From an uncultured bacterium (GTDB taxonomy: Bacteria; Actinomycetota; Coriobacteriia; Coriobacteriales; Coriobacteriaceae): a stretch of DNA of 64,000 bases. A program made the position numbers and the translations under genes. Shown one piece after another: positions 31,951 to 40,722 of the stretch. The notes under the pieces were generated by a model, which worked only from the letters and a program-made list of their open reading frames with translations, was not told where the DNA came from and did not search any database. The first letter of the stretch is position 1. Every line of letters starts with the position of its first letter. The DNA is taken from positions 61,994 to 125,993 of the forward strand of contig CAJMPU010000004.1 of the NCBI GenBank assembly GCA_905215505.1, in the 5' to 3' direction.

Positions 31951-34950
31951 ATGGTAAACGATTTGGGCAGTATGGACGACCTCGAGCTGATGCCGCTGGG
32001 CGGAGGCTATATGGTGCGACGCGAACGCTTGATGAATGAGCTTCTCGCCAAGGGCCGAAAGGCCGGCATCGTGGTTCTTTATGCGCCCGACGGGTTTGGG
32101 AAGACCTCGGTGCTGCTGCAGTACACCCATGAGGTTAAATGCGACCCGACGCGAGGCCCCGTGCGGATTATCGAGGCCGATCGCGCCATTGGGCGCGAGT
32201 TGTTTATGCAGCTCGAGGTGGTTACCGAAGAACTCAAAGACAAACCGCACTCCCTTATCGCGATTGATAATGTGCCAAACCTCGATCAGCACGATACCGA
32301 AGACCTCATCGACAGGATTCGCGGCCTGCGCGCTATGGGGGTAGGGGTCTTTATCTCCTGCCGTCCTTCAAATCGTCAGCTGATTCATGGGCTGGGCGAT
32401 TCGGTTAAGATCAATGCGCAGATGCTCAAGGTGCATGCCTATGAGTATTCGGCGTGGGCATCGGCGTTTTCGATCAGCACATCGCTCGACTTTTATCAGC
32501 TCACGCAGGGCGTGCCCGAGCTCGTTTCGGCATTGCAGACGGGTCTGTATGGCCAAGGCGACGTAGCCGGTCTGCTCGAAAACGAGATTGTCAACGTATA
32601 TGGCGCGGCACTTGTCGACCTGGCTTCGCTCGACAATAATGCACTGTTTTGCGTGGCATGTCTCATGATTTTGATGGGCGAGGGCAATATCGCAGAACTC
32701 GAGGCTTGTGGGATGAGGCTGTCGATGGTCGACCAGTCCTACTTTGTACGCGACTACCCGATCTTTGGCTTGGATCCCGCCGAGCGGAGTTTTACGTGTC
32801 TGGGCACGGAGGATAACGGACGCTTGCGTTTGCGTAAGTTGGTGGCCGAGGTTCGCCCCGAACTTGTTCCGAGGGCGGCCCGGATTTTGCTTAAGGCGGG
32901 CCGATGCGATGCGGCGATGGGCCTGGCGGACGCCTTTTTGGACCGTGATGCGGTCCTTGAACTTGCTGGGCAGTATGGGGTCGATCTGGCTCTGACGGGG
33001 CACGGGGCCGATATCTGCCGAGCAGCGCTGGGCACGATCGATGCCGAGGATCCGGCTCCAGAGCCAACGCCTGCCGAGGCGCTTGGCGTATATCTGGCAG
33101 CGGTCAGCGTGTCCAATACAAAGCTCGCTCGCTATATGGCATCGGTCATCGAGCGCGGGGGCGAACGGGCGGCCTGCGAAATAGACCCTGTTTCATGGAG
33201 GGTGGCCCAGACACTGACGGCTGTTTGCTATGGGGACAACGGGCTTGGGCTTCCTACGAACCTGACCGTGCCAGAAATCGAGACATCCCATACCGCACTC
33301 GATATGTTGTCCGCGCATATCGAGGTCAAGCGCTGCCTGACCGAGCGGGGAGATGACGGCGGCGTTCTACAGCAGCTCAAAACGAGCAAGGCCTACGACT
33401 GCGAGCTCGACATCGCGGGGATTGTTATACGGGCCGACAGCATGCTGGTGGAGCTTTTTGACGGGTCGTTTGCGGGAACCGACGAGCGCGACGACGAGAT
33501 GACGGTGGTGCGGGAGGCGCTCGACGTACGTGGGCTCAAGGCGATGGCTATCTGGGTGCGCATGGTGTTGGCGGCACGGCGGCTCCTTTCCGGCTTGCCG
33601 GTAACCGACGACGCGGCATTCAACGAGCTCGATCGTTTTGCCGTGCGCATGCGCGACAACCAGATTCAGCTGTTTGGCCTGTTGCTAGAAGGCTGGCAGT
33701 CGCTGGCAGAGGGACGGCCGGTTAATGCAAAGTTCCGTGCGGTCCAAGTGCTCAAACTTGCCGAGGAGTCGATTGCGTACATGCGCGATAACGCATTGCT
33801 GTTGGAGCGCGCGGCGTATCTGCGTAACACCTCGATGGTTTCGGTGCGCGAGGAAGCGGAGCTACTCGATATAAGCCAGACGCAGGTTGGTGGAGCGGAG
33901 GCCTGGATGGTGGCGCTGCATTTGGCCTGTGCGGGCCGAGACAGCGATCTTGCGGCCTGGATGTCCATGAATCGCGCGGGGATTCTAGAGCCATCGTATC
34001 GGCTCTTTGCGCGCCTTGCCATGCATTGTCTGGGCGAGCCGGCGACCAGGATTCGCAAGAAGCTTCCCGTGCGCGAGCTGTCGCGGTACTCGCTGCGCGA
34101 TGATCTGGAAGGGGAGGGCGAGCGCTTATTTCAGGCCGGCGAGGTTGAAGCCGTTGATACCATCGACCATATCGAGATTCGCATGTTTGGGGCGTTTCGC
34201 GCCGAGCGCGACGGGTTTCCCATCACGGACAAAATGTGGCGCCGCAAGAAGGCGGCGACACTTGCCGAGCGGCTTGCACTGGGCATGGATGCGCTCGTCG
34301 ACCGCGAGACGCTGGCCATGGAGCTGTGGCCCCATGCCGAGTTCAATAGCGCCCGCAACAACCTGTACTCGACGATATCGCGCTTGCGGTCGGCTTTGGG
34401 ACCGACGCCGGATGGCAAGTCGTGTGTGCTCATCCAAAATGAATGCATCGGACTCAACGGCGACTACGTCAAGACCGATGTGCGGCTGTTTGACCAGATA
34501 AGCCGCGAGGTTTTGGGAAATCGCACGGGTGCACGCGGGCCCCATTTAGTTGAGCTGTGCCTTAAGATTGAGCAGCTTTATGCCGGACCGCTGTATGTTC
34601 CCAATGGCTGTAACCCCACCTACTTTTTACGTATGCGACGCATTATGCAGTCAAAGTACATCGATTGCATGATTAAGGGAGCAAATGCCGCCCTAGAAGA
34701 AAACGACCTGCAGTCGGCGATTTGGCTGGCGGAGTCGGGGCTTCGGCAGGAAACGGCGCGTGAGGATATGGTGCGCTGCGCCATGCGCGTCTACAGTGCG
34801 GCGGGGCGGCGGCGCGATATCGTCGAGCTGTACAGCGGGCATATGCACCATCTAAGGGAGCAGGTCAATGGCGTGCCCGAGCCCGAGACGCGGCGTCTAT
34901 ACGAGCGCTTGGTGGAGGGGCGGCTCAATCGCGTGCTGGTCGAGCGATAA
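31951..34950 (+). CDS. Giant STAND ATPase / SARP-type (BTAD) transcriptional regulator
   Basis: 999 residues. The N-terminus is a MalT-like STAND NTPase module: Walker A APDGFGKTS (45-53), Walker B-like LIAIDNV near 105, then a helical region. The middle (about 330-730) looks like TPR-type helical repeats. From about residue 738 comes an OmpR-like winged helix (IEIRMFGAF ... DKMWRRKKAATLAERLAL) followed by a bacterial transcriptional activator domain (ELCLKIEQLYAGPLY onwards). This is the SARP family in reverse order: ATPase first, DNA-binding part last. Such proteins integrate a signal through the ATPase and activate neighbouring or distant genes; the target is unknown. Start ATG 31951 has GAGGAG upstream. 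Confidence 0.82.
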   Translation: MVNDLGSMDDLELMPLGGGYMVRRERLMNELLAKGRKAGIVVLYAPDGFGKTSVLLQYTHEVKCDPTRGPVRIIEADRAIGRELFMQLEVVTEELKDKPHSLIAIDNVPNLDQHDTEDLIDRIRGLRAMGVGVFISCRPSNRQLIHGLGDSVKINAQMLKVHAYEYSAWASAFSISTSLDFYQLTQGVPELVSALQTGLYGQGDVAGLLENEIVNVYGAALVDLASLDNNALFCVACLMILMGEGNIAELEACGMRLSMVDQSYFVRDYPIFGLDPAERSFTCLGTEDNGRLRLRKLVAEVRPELVPRAARILLKAGRCDAAMGLADAFLDRDAVLELAGQYGVDLALTGHGADICRAALGTIDAEDPAPEPTPAEALGVYLAAVSVSNTKLARYMASVIERGGERAACEIDPVSWRVAQTLTAVCYGDNGLGLPTNLTVPEIETSHTALDMLSAHIEVKRCLTERGDDGGVLQQLKTSKAYDCELDIAGIVIRADSMLVELFDGSFAGTDERDDEMTVVREALDVRGLKAMAIWVRMVLAARRLLSGLPVTDDAAFNELDRFAVRMRDNQIQLFGLLLEGWQSLAEGRPVNAKFRAVQVLKLAEESIAYMRDNALLLERAAYLRNTSMVSVREEAELLDISQTQVGGAEAWMVALHLACAGRDSDLAAWMSMNRAGILEPSYRLFARLAMHCLGEPATRIRKKLPVRELSRYSLRDDLEGEGERLFQAGEVEAVDTIDHIEIRMFGAFRAERDGFPITDKMWRRKKAATLAERLALGMDALVDRETLAMELWPHAEFNSARNNLYSTISRLRSALGPTPDGKSCVLIQNECIGLNGDYVKTDVRLFDQISREVLGNRTGARGPHLVELCLKIEQLYAGPLYVPNGCNPTYFLRMRRIMQSKYIDCMIKGANAALEENDLQSAIWLAESGLRQETAREDMVRCAMRVYSAAGRRRDIVELYSGHMHHLREQVNGVPEPETRRLYERLVEGRLNRVLVER

Positions 34951-34983
34951 AAAACGGGCGCCCGAAGTACTTGGGCACCCGTA
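34949..34983 (-). terminator. yhbY terminator
   Basis: Read on the minus strand: ACGGGTGCCCAAGTACTTCG then GGCGCCCGT and TTTTTT. It may also limit read-through from the plus-strand regulator gene. Confidence 0.85.
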
Positions 34984-35019
34984 AGCTTGCTATGTGTTGG
35001 CTCGCCGGATCATTGGCTC

Positions 35020-35319
35020 TTAGACGAGCTTGATCTTCTCGATGTCCTTGCGCGAGGACTCGCGATACAGCGAGAACTTGCGGCCGATGACCTGGACGAC
35101 CTCGGCGTGGCAACGCTCGGAGAGCTCTTCGGCGGCCTCGCGGGCGGAAAGACTGGAGCCATCGAGCACGGAGCACTTAACGAGCTCATGCTTCTCCAGG
35201 TAGGCGACCGTCTGCTCGACGGTGCCCTCGTTGACATCGGACTTACCGATGATGATGGCGGGGTTGAGGTGATGGGTCATGCTGCGAAGCTGCTTGACCT
35301 GGGCTCCTGTCAGTGCCAT
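35020..35319 (-). CDS. yhbY: YhbY-family RNA-binding (CRM domain) protein
   Basis: 99 residues covering one CRM domain. LTGAQVKQLRSMTHHLNPAIIIGK begins the fold, and HAEVVQVIGRKFSLYRES contains the GxxxxLYR-type signature. YhbY associates with pre-50S ribosomal particles and helps assembly. Start ATG 35319; the ribosome-binding site (GAAAGCGAG) is weak. Monocistronic, convergent with the large regulator, with its own terminator. Confidence 0.9.
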   Translation of the reverse strand: MALTGAQVKQLRSMTHHLNPAIIIGKSDVNEGTVEQTVAYLEKHELVKCSVLDGSSLSAREAAEELSERCHAEVVQVIGRKFSLYRESSRKDIEKIKLV

Positions 35320-35477
35320 GGGTTCTCGCTTTCTATGTATGGGGCGCCCCGCGACGGGGCCTTAATCTACGTGAGCTGTCCCACGATAGCGCAGGAACGG
35401 CGCGGTGTGGAGCGCGTTTGCCCAGTTCAAAAAGAATGCGGATGCCGAGTGAGTGGGCGGTGCGGGCTGCGAACAGG

Positions 35478-36365
35478 CTATGAGCTGGGCGCAGAGACCG
35501 GTTCCCATGCAATAAACGCCCAGCGAACCTTACGGATATGGTCGAGCATATAGCGCCCCTGCGGCACGCCCTTGGAGCCCGGCTCGCCGGCATGGGGGTT
35601 TTCGATCATGTGCTGAGCGATATAGTCGCGCAGGCGGTCGATCTTATCCTCGTTGCCATGCTCGAGCATACGGGAAAAATCCGCCACGCCTGCCTCAAGG
35701 CTATCGAAGGTATCGCGACGAGGCGATTCAAAGTATGTAACCTGCGGCAACGCACCCATCTGAATGAGGATGTTGAAGGCGTACACAAAGCCATTGCTGC
35801 AGGTAACCGAGGCGCCGATAGCGTTCATCAAGTGCAGATCATAGCGCGGGCTGGAGTTGGCGACCATCGTGACAGCACAACGCCGACGAGCCGTGCGGTC
35901 GAGCTTGGCAAGCGCATCTTTTAGATTGGTCGTCGTAACCGACCGACTGGCAAAGGCAACATCCACCGCTTTCGCGACCGGTCCAACCAAATCCCAATCA
36001 TCATCCCAAGCGAGCTCAAGCGGCGTAATGCGATCCTCGAGCCCATAGTACTCAATACCAGCATCAAGCGTGCCTAACATGGCAGGGGAAAAGTCAACAG
36101 CAATCACAGGATGTCCAGCCTGAGCAAGCGGAATAGCAATCGACCCAGCTCCACACCCCATATCGAGCACCGATTCACCAGGCTTTAACGCCAACAGCTT
36201 GATAAAGTCCCGGGCATACGGGGCAGTCTCCAACGGCCGAAAATGCCGAGCCCGCTTATCCCATTCAAAAGAATCATCAGCCCGCCGCCGACCAGCCTGC
36301 AAGCGCATCCATTCCTCATTCCAATCCGCAGAAAGCAGCTCAAATTGAATTACACCATCAGCCAC
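35478..36365 (-). CDS. Class I SAM-dependent methyltransferase
   Basis: 295 residues. Motif I VLDMGCGAGSIAIPLA (about 70-85) and the acidic VIAVDFSPAM strand show a Rossmann-type SAM-binding fold. The N-terminal W/F-rich helix (FELLSADWNEEWMRLQ) and the KRARHF segment are typical of a small-molecule methyltransferase group found in gut anaerobes near tetrapyrrole or methyl metabolism. The substrate is unknown. GTG 36365 is chosen because AGGAGG lies seven bases upstream, and the hydrophobic stretch encoded further upstream is not part of the fold. It lies in the same direction as UPF0210 and metH, but a long inverted repeat separates them. Confidence 0.82.
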   Translation of the reverse strand: MADGVIQFELLSADWNEEWMRLQAGRRRADDSFEWDKRARHFRPLETAPYARDFIKLLALKPGESVLDMGCGAGSIAIPLAQAGHPVIAVDFSPAMLGTLDAGIEYYGLEDRITPLELAWDDDWDLVGPVAKAVDVAFASRSVTTTNLKDALAKLDRTARRRCAVTMVANSSPRYDLHLMNAIGASVTCSNGFVYAFNILIQMGALPQVTYFESPRRDTFDSLEAGVADFSRMLEHGNEDKIDRLRDYIAQHMIENPHAGEPGSKGVPQGRYMLDHIRKVRWAFIAWEPVSAPSS

Positions 36366-36530
36366 GGGCCAACCTCCTAGCAACAAAAAAGCGACTCCTC
36401 CCAAAAGAAGAGCCGCAACCAGCATATATCAGAAAGAACCGATCCAACGCCAAACCGTCATACCAGCAAAGTGGAGCAGAAGCGAAGCGACTGCAACCGG
36501 GATAGAACTCAATCGAGGTCCCGTTGTGCG

Positions 36531-36664
36531 GGAGCCCCGGGGAGGGCAAATATATAAGGTCGATCGCGAGTTCCGCACGAGCCGGAGAGCACTTAATGTG
36601 CTCTCCGTGCGAGTCAGGACTGTCCGAGCAGGCGACCTTATATATTTGCCCTCCCCGGGGCTCC
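36531..36664. repeat. Long nested inverted repeat with perfect 32-bp arms
   Basis: The arms 36531-36562 and 36633-36664 are perfect reverse complements (they start GGAGCCCCGGGGAGGG and end GGGCTCC). The 70-base interior holds a second hairpin, GGAGAGCAC-TTAAT-GTGCTCTCC with outer GCAC/GTGC. It lies directly downstream of the UPF0210 gene (minus strand) and about 165 bases upstream of the methyltransferase start. It has the same plan as 16488-16618. Nothing else is seen in the gap 36366-36681. Confidence 0.88.
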
Positions 36665-36681
36665 TCGCCAGTCCCCCTCAG

Positions 36682-38046
36682 CTAGTTCTTCAGCGAGTTC
36701 AGCGGCGCCGGGAAGCGTCCACCACGGTGGGCAAGCACAGTGCCGGCGTTGGGGTTCACCGGCATGATGGGCGCACGGCCGAACAGGCCGCCGTACTCGA
36801 CGCAGTCGCCCACGCCCTTGCCGATGGCGGGAATCACGCGGACGGCCGTGGTCTTGTTGTTGATGACGCCGATGGCCATCTCGTCGGCGATGATGCCGGC
36901 GATGGTCTCGACCGGGGTGTCGCCGGGGATGGCGATCATGTCCAGGCCAACGGAGCACACGCAAGTCATGGCCTCGAGCTTCTCGAGCGAAAGCGCGCCG
37001 GCTTCGACGGCGGCGATCATGCCGGCGTCCTCGGACACGGGGATGAAAGCGCCGGAGAGACCGCCCACGCTGGAGCTGGCCATAACGCCGCCCTTCTTGA
37101 CGGCATCGTTGAGCATGGCGAGTGCGCAGGTCGTGCCCGGGCCACCGCAGGTGCCAACACCGATGATCTCGAGGATGCGGGCAACGGAATCGCCGATGGC
37201 AGGCGTAGGCGCCAGCGACAGGTCGACGATGCCCTTCTCGACACCCAGGCGACGGGCGGCCTCGCGGCTCATGAGCTCACCGGCACGGGTGATCTTAAAG
37301 GCGGTCTGCTTAATCTTCTCGGCGACCTCCATCATCGATGCGGAATCGGGCAGCGTCTCCAGGGCTGCGGCCATAACGCCGGGGCCCGAGACGCCTACGT
37401 TGATGACGGCGTCGGCCTCGCCACCGCCGTGGACGGCGCCCGCCATAAACGGGGAGTCCTCGACCATGTTGGCAAAGCAGACAAACTTGGAAGCGCCGAC
37501 GGAATCCTGGTCGGCCGTGAGTTTAGCGGCATCGATGATGGTCTGGGCGGCCATGAGCACGGCATCCATGTTGATACCGGCGCGCAGGCTGGCGACGTTG
37601 ACGCTGGAGCAGACGCGGCTCGTGGTGGCGAGCGCCTGGGGGATGGACTGGATAACGCGGCGATCGGCGTCGCCGATGCCCTTCTGGACGAGTGCGGAGA
37701 AGCCGCCCAGGTAATCGATGCCGAGTGTCTCGGCCGCGCGGTCGAGGGCGTGCGCGATGGGGGTGAGGTCCTCATCCTTGCAGCACGCGGCGATCTGCGC
37801 CACCGGGGTGACGGAAACGCGCTTGTTGACGATGGGGATACCGTACTCGCGCTCGAGGTTCTCGGCGGTCTCGACCAGATGCTCAGCCGTGTGCGTCACG
37901 TGGTCGTAGATCTTCGTGCACATGCGGTCGAGGTTCTCGTCGCCGCAACCCATGAGCGAAACACCCATGGTGATGGTCCTGATGTCGAGGTTCTGCTCCT
38001 CAACCATGCCGCGGGTTTCCGCGATTTCTGCAGGCGTGATCGCCAT
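36682..38046 (-). CDS. UPF0210/DUF711 (PFL-like fold) family protein
   Basis: 454 residues, the family length. The conserved segments ETRGMVEEQNLDIRTITMGVSL, the DGDAV-like GEADAVINVGVSGPG and VGTCGGPGTTCALAMLNDAVKKGG are present. The fold resembles pyruvate formate-lyase/anaerobic ribonucleotide reductase but lacks a glycyl-radical tail; biochemical function is unproven. In many Gram-positives it is encoded next to a small ACT-domain protein (UPF0237), and no such gene is adjacent here. ATG 38046 has AGGAG upstream. A symmetric hairpin (38092-38129) separates it from metH. Confidence 0.88.
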   Translation of the reverse strand: MAITPAEIAETRGMVEEQNLDIRTITMGVSLMGCGDENLDRMCTKIYDHVTHTAEHLVETAENLEREYGIPIVNKRVSVTPVAQIAACCKDEDLTPIAHALDRAAETLGIDYLGGFSALVQKGIGDADRRVIQSIPQALATTSRVCSSVNVASLRAGINMDAVLMAAQTIIDAAKLTADQDSVGASKFVCFANMVEDSPFMAGAVHGGGEADAVINVGVSGPGVMAAALETLPDSASMMEVAEKIKQTAFKITRAGELMSREAARRLGVEKGIVDLSLAPTPAIGDSVARILEIIGVGTCGGPGTTCALAMLNDAVKKGGVMASSSVGGLSGAFIPVSEDAGMIAAVEAGALSLEKLEAMTCVCSVGLDMIAIPGDTPVETIAGIIADEMAIGVINNKTTAVRVIPAIGKGVGDCVEYGGLFGRAPIMPVNPNAGTVLAHRGGRFPAPLNSLKN

Positions 38047-38091
38047 CCTTGCGCTCCTATCTGCCAAAACGAGCATAGTCTTATCTATTCT

Positions 38092-38129
38092 AACGTGCCG
38101 CACGTGCCAAGTGGCGCGTGCGGCACGTT
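38092..38129. terminator. Symmetric hairpin between metH and UPF0210
   Basis: Perfect 13-bp arms AACGTGCCGCACG (38092-38104) and CGTGCGGCACGTT (38117-38129). The T run is short in both directions. It probably attenuates or ends metH transcription. Confidence 0.65.
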
Positions 38130-38154
38130 TTAGTGCTCGGTTGTTTCCGTTGTG

Positions 38155-40713
38155 TTACTTCCCAAAGACCTCTTCGGCGATACGAGCGCTCTCGGCGGCG
38201 TCCTTGGCGTAGTAGTCCGCGCCGATTTGCTTGGCGTATTCGGGGGTGAGCACGGCGCCGCCCACGATGATCTTGACGCCCGGAACCTCGGCATGGAGCA
38301 ACTTGATGGTCTCCTCCATGGCGACGACCGTGGTGGTCATAAGCGCCGAGAGGCCGACGAGCTTGATGTCACGCTCCTGCACGGTCTTGAGCACCTCTTG
38401 CGGGTCGACATCGCGGCCTAGGTCAAAGACGGTGTAGCCGTAGTTATCGAGCAGCATCTTGACGATGTTCTTGCCGATATCGTGGATGTCGCCCTTGACG
38501 GTGGCCACGCAGATCTTGCCCTTGTCGGCGATCTCGCCGGCGGGCATCAGGCGCTTGATGGTGTCGAAGCCCACGCGTGCGGCTTCGGCCGAGGCCATGA
38601 GTTGCGGCAAGAAGAACTTGCCCTGGTCAAAGAGGACGCCCACCTCGTCGAGGGCGGGGATAAAGTGGTTGTTGATAAGGTCCATGGCGTCGTGGTCTGC
38701 CAGCAGACGCTCGGTCTCGGCAGCGATCTCGCCTTTGCGGCCCGAGACGACCATGCGACGAATCGGGTCGTCGTTGCCGTCGGTGCCGGCGGTGCCGGCA
38801 GCGGGCACGGTGTCGGTCGATGCGGCCTGAGCTGCTGCCGGGTTGGCGGCGATCTTATACGGATCGGTCCAGCCGGCATAGCGCTCGATGTATCCGGTCG
38901 AGCCCTCGTCCTCAACGCTCAGGACGCGATAGCTGTAGACGGTGTCCATAAAGCGCTTGGAGCCCGGGTTCATGATGGGGGCATCGAGGCCCGCGCCAAA
39001 GGCGGCGGCCAAAAAGACCGAGCCCAGCAGCGGGCGGGCAGGCAGACCAAAGCTGATGTTCGACACGCCGAGCGCGCATTTGACGCCCAGGCGCTCCTTG
39101 CACAGGGACATGGCGCGCAGGATCTGCTCGGCCTGGCGTTGATTGGTCGAGGCGGTCATGACCAGGCAGTCGATGAGGATACGGTCCGGGCCGATGCCGT
39201 AGCGGGCAGCCTCGGCCACGATGCGCTCGGCGATGGCAAAGCGGGCCTCGGCGGTATCGGGGATGCCGCCTTCGTCGAGCGTAAGGCCGACAACGTTGGT
39301 GCCGTAGTGGGCGACCAGCGGGAAGATCTCGTCCATGATCTGCTGCTTGCCGTTGACCGAGTTGATGATGGGCTTGCCGGCGTAGCGACGTACGGCGGCC
39401 TCGACGGCGGCGGGGTCGGTGGAGTCGATCTGCAGCGGCAGCAGCGTGGAGCCTTGGAGCTGCTCGGTGGCCTGTTGGATAATCTTGACCTCGTCGATCT
39501 CGGGCAGGCCCACGTTGACGTCCAGGATGTCGGCGCCCTGCTCCTGCTGGCTGATGCCCTGGCTCACCACGTAGTCCAGGTCGCCGTCGCGCAGGGCCTG
39601 CTGCAGGCGCTTTTTGCCGGTGGGGTTGATGCGCTCGCCGATGACGGCGATCTTGTGGCCGTCGCAGGGGAGGTCCACCACGGTCTGGGCGCTTGTGACC
39701 GACATGCTGGGCTTGCGGTGGCGCGGACTGGGCGTGTGGTTATCGATAAGCGTGCGCAGCGCTGCCATGTGCGCCGGCGTGGTGCCGCAGCAGCCGCCCA
39801 CGACGCTTACGCCGTCCTCAATCATACCGGCGACGGCCACGGCGTACTCGGGCGCCTGGATATCAAAGACGGTGTTGCCGTCGTCGTCCACGTGGGGCAG
39901 TCCTGCGTTGGCCTGCACCATAACGGGCTTGTCCGTAACGGTGAGCATGCGAGCGGCGAGTCCTCGGAGCTCGGCCGGTCCCTGGCTGCAGTTGATGCCC
40001 AAAACGTCGGCGCCGATGGCATCGAGCGTGATGGCGGCAACCTCGGGACTCGTGCCCAGGAAGGTGCGACCGTCTTCCTCAAAGGTCATGGTGGCAAAGA
40101 CGGGCAGGTCGGAGTTCTCGCGGCAGGCGAGGACGGCCGCCTTGATCTCGGCCAGGTCGGTCATAGTCTCGATAATAAAGAGGTCCACGCCCGCGGCGAC
40201 GCCGGCGCGCACTTCCTCGGCAAAGAGGTCATAGGCCTCGTCGAAGCTGAGGGTACCCAAGGGGCGAAGCAGCGCGCCGATGGGGCCGATATCGCCGGCG
40301 ACGTAGTGGGCGCCGGCCGCGCGGGCGCAGGCGACAGCGGCGGCAAAGACATCTGCCACGGTGGCGGTACCGTCGAGCTTGTGGGCGTTGGCGCCAAAGG
40401 TGTTGGCGGTGATCACGTCGCAGCCGGCTTCGACGTACTGACGCTGGATGTCGGTAATGACCTGAGGCTCCTCAAAGTTGAGCAGCTCGGGCAGGGCGCC
40501 GGCCTTCATGCCGGCCGCCTGCAGCATGGTGCCCATGCCGCCGTCGAACAGCAGATGCCCCGTGCCCTCGATGGCCGCACGCAGGCGATCGTCCTTAATG
40601 CGCAGATCGTCGATCGTGCGCGTCTTGTACGTGGCACCGTTGCGACGTGCGGCATCAACGGGTGCCGCCAATGCAGTGCTGTCAGAATCATGAGTGATAA
40701 GCGGAGTAAACAT
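38155..40713 (-). CDS. metH: Cobalamin-dependent methionine synthase lacking the activation domain
   Basis: 852 residues in three modules: homocysteine-binding barrel (about 50-330, zinc ligands in NCSQGP and GGCCGTTP), pterin-binding domain (about 345-600, GERINPTGKK start and DVNVG) and cobalamin-binding domain (about 670-852, DxHxxG as DIHDIG). The C-terminal SAM-dependent reactivation domain of E. coli MetH is missing; it is supplied by the separate gene immediately upstream, as in Thermotoga maritima. The protein transfers methyl from methyl-THF (made by MetF) to homocysteine. ATG 40713 has AGGAG seven bases upstream. The gene is last of metF / activator / metH. Confidence 0.93.
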   Translation of the reverse strand: MFTPLITHDSDSTALAAPVDAARRNGATYKTRTIDDLRIKDDRLRAAIEGTGHLLFDGGMGTMLQAAGMKAGALPELLNFEEPQVITDIQRQYVEAGCDVITANTFGANAHKLDGTATVADVFAAAVACARAAGAHYVAGDIGPIGALLRPLGTLSFDEAYDLFAEEVRAGVAAGVDLFIIETMTDLAEIKAAVLACRENSDLPVFATMTFEEDGRTFLGTSPEVAAITLDAIGADVLGINCSQGPAELRGLAARMLTVTDKPVMVQANAGLPHVDDDGNTVFDIQAPEYAVAVAGMIEDGVSVVGGCCGTTPAHMAALRTLIDNHTPSPRHRKPSMSVTSAQTVVDLPCDGHKIAVIGERINPTGKKRLQQALRDGDLDYVVSQGISQQEQGADILDVNVGLPEIDEVKIIQQATEQLQGSTLLPLQIDSTDPAAVEAAVRRYAGKPIINSVNGKQQIMDEIFPLVAHYGTNVVGLTLDEGGIPDTAEARFAIAERIVAEAARYGIGPDRILIDCLVMTASTNQRQAEQILRAMSLCKERLGVKCALGVSNISFGLPARPLLGSVFLAAAFGAGLDAPIMNPGSKRFMDTVYSYRVLSVEDEGSTGYIERYAGWTDPYKIAANPAAAQAASTDTVPAAGTAGTDGNDDPIRRMVVSGRKGEIAAETERLLADHDAMDLINNHFIPALDEVGVLFDQGKFFLPQLMASAEAARVGFDTIKRLMPAGEIADKGKICVATVKGDIHDIGKNIVKMLLDNYGYTVFDLGRDVDPQEVLKTVQERDIKLVGLSALMTTTVVAMEETIKLLHAEVPGVKIIVGGAVLTPEYAKQIGADYYAKDAAESARIAEEVFGK

Positions 40714-40722
40714 CGAGGGCTC

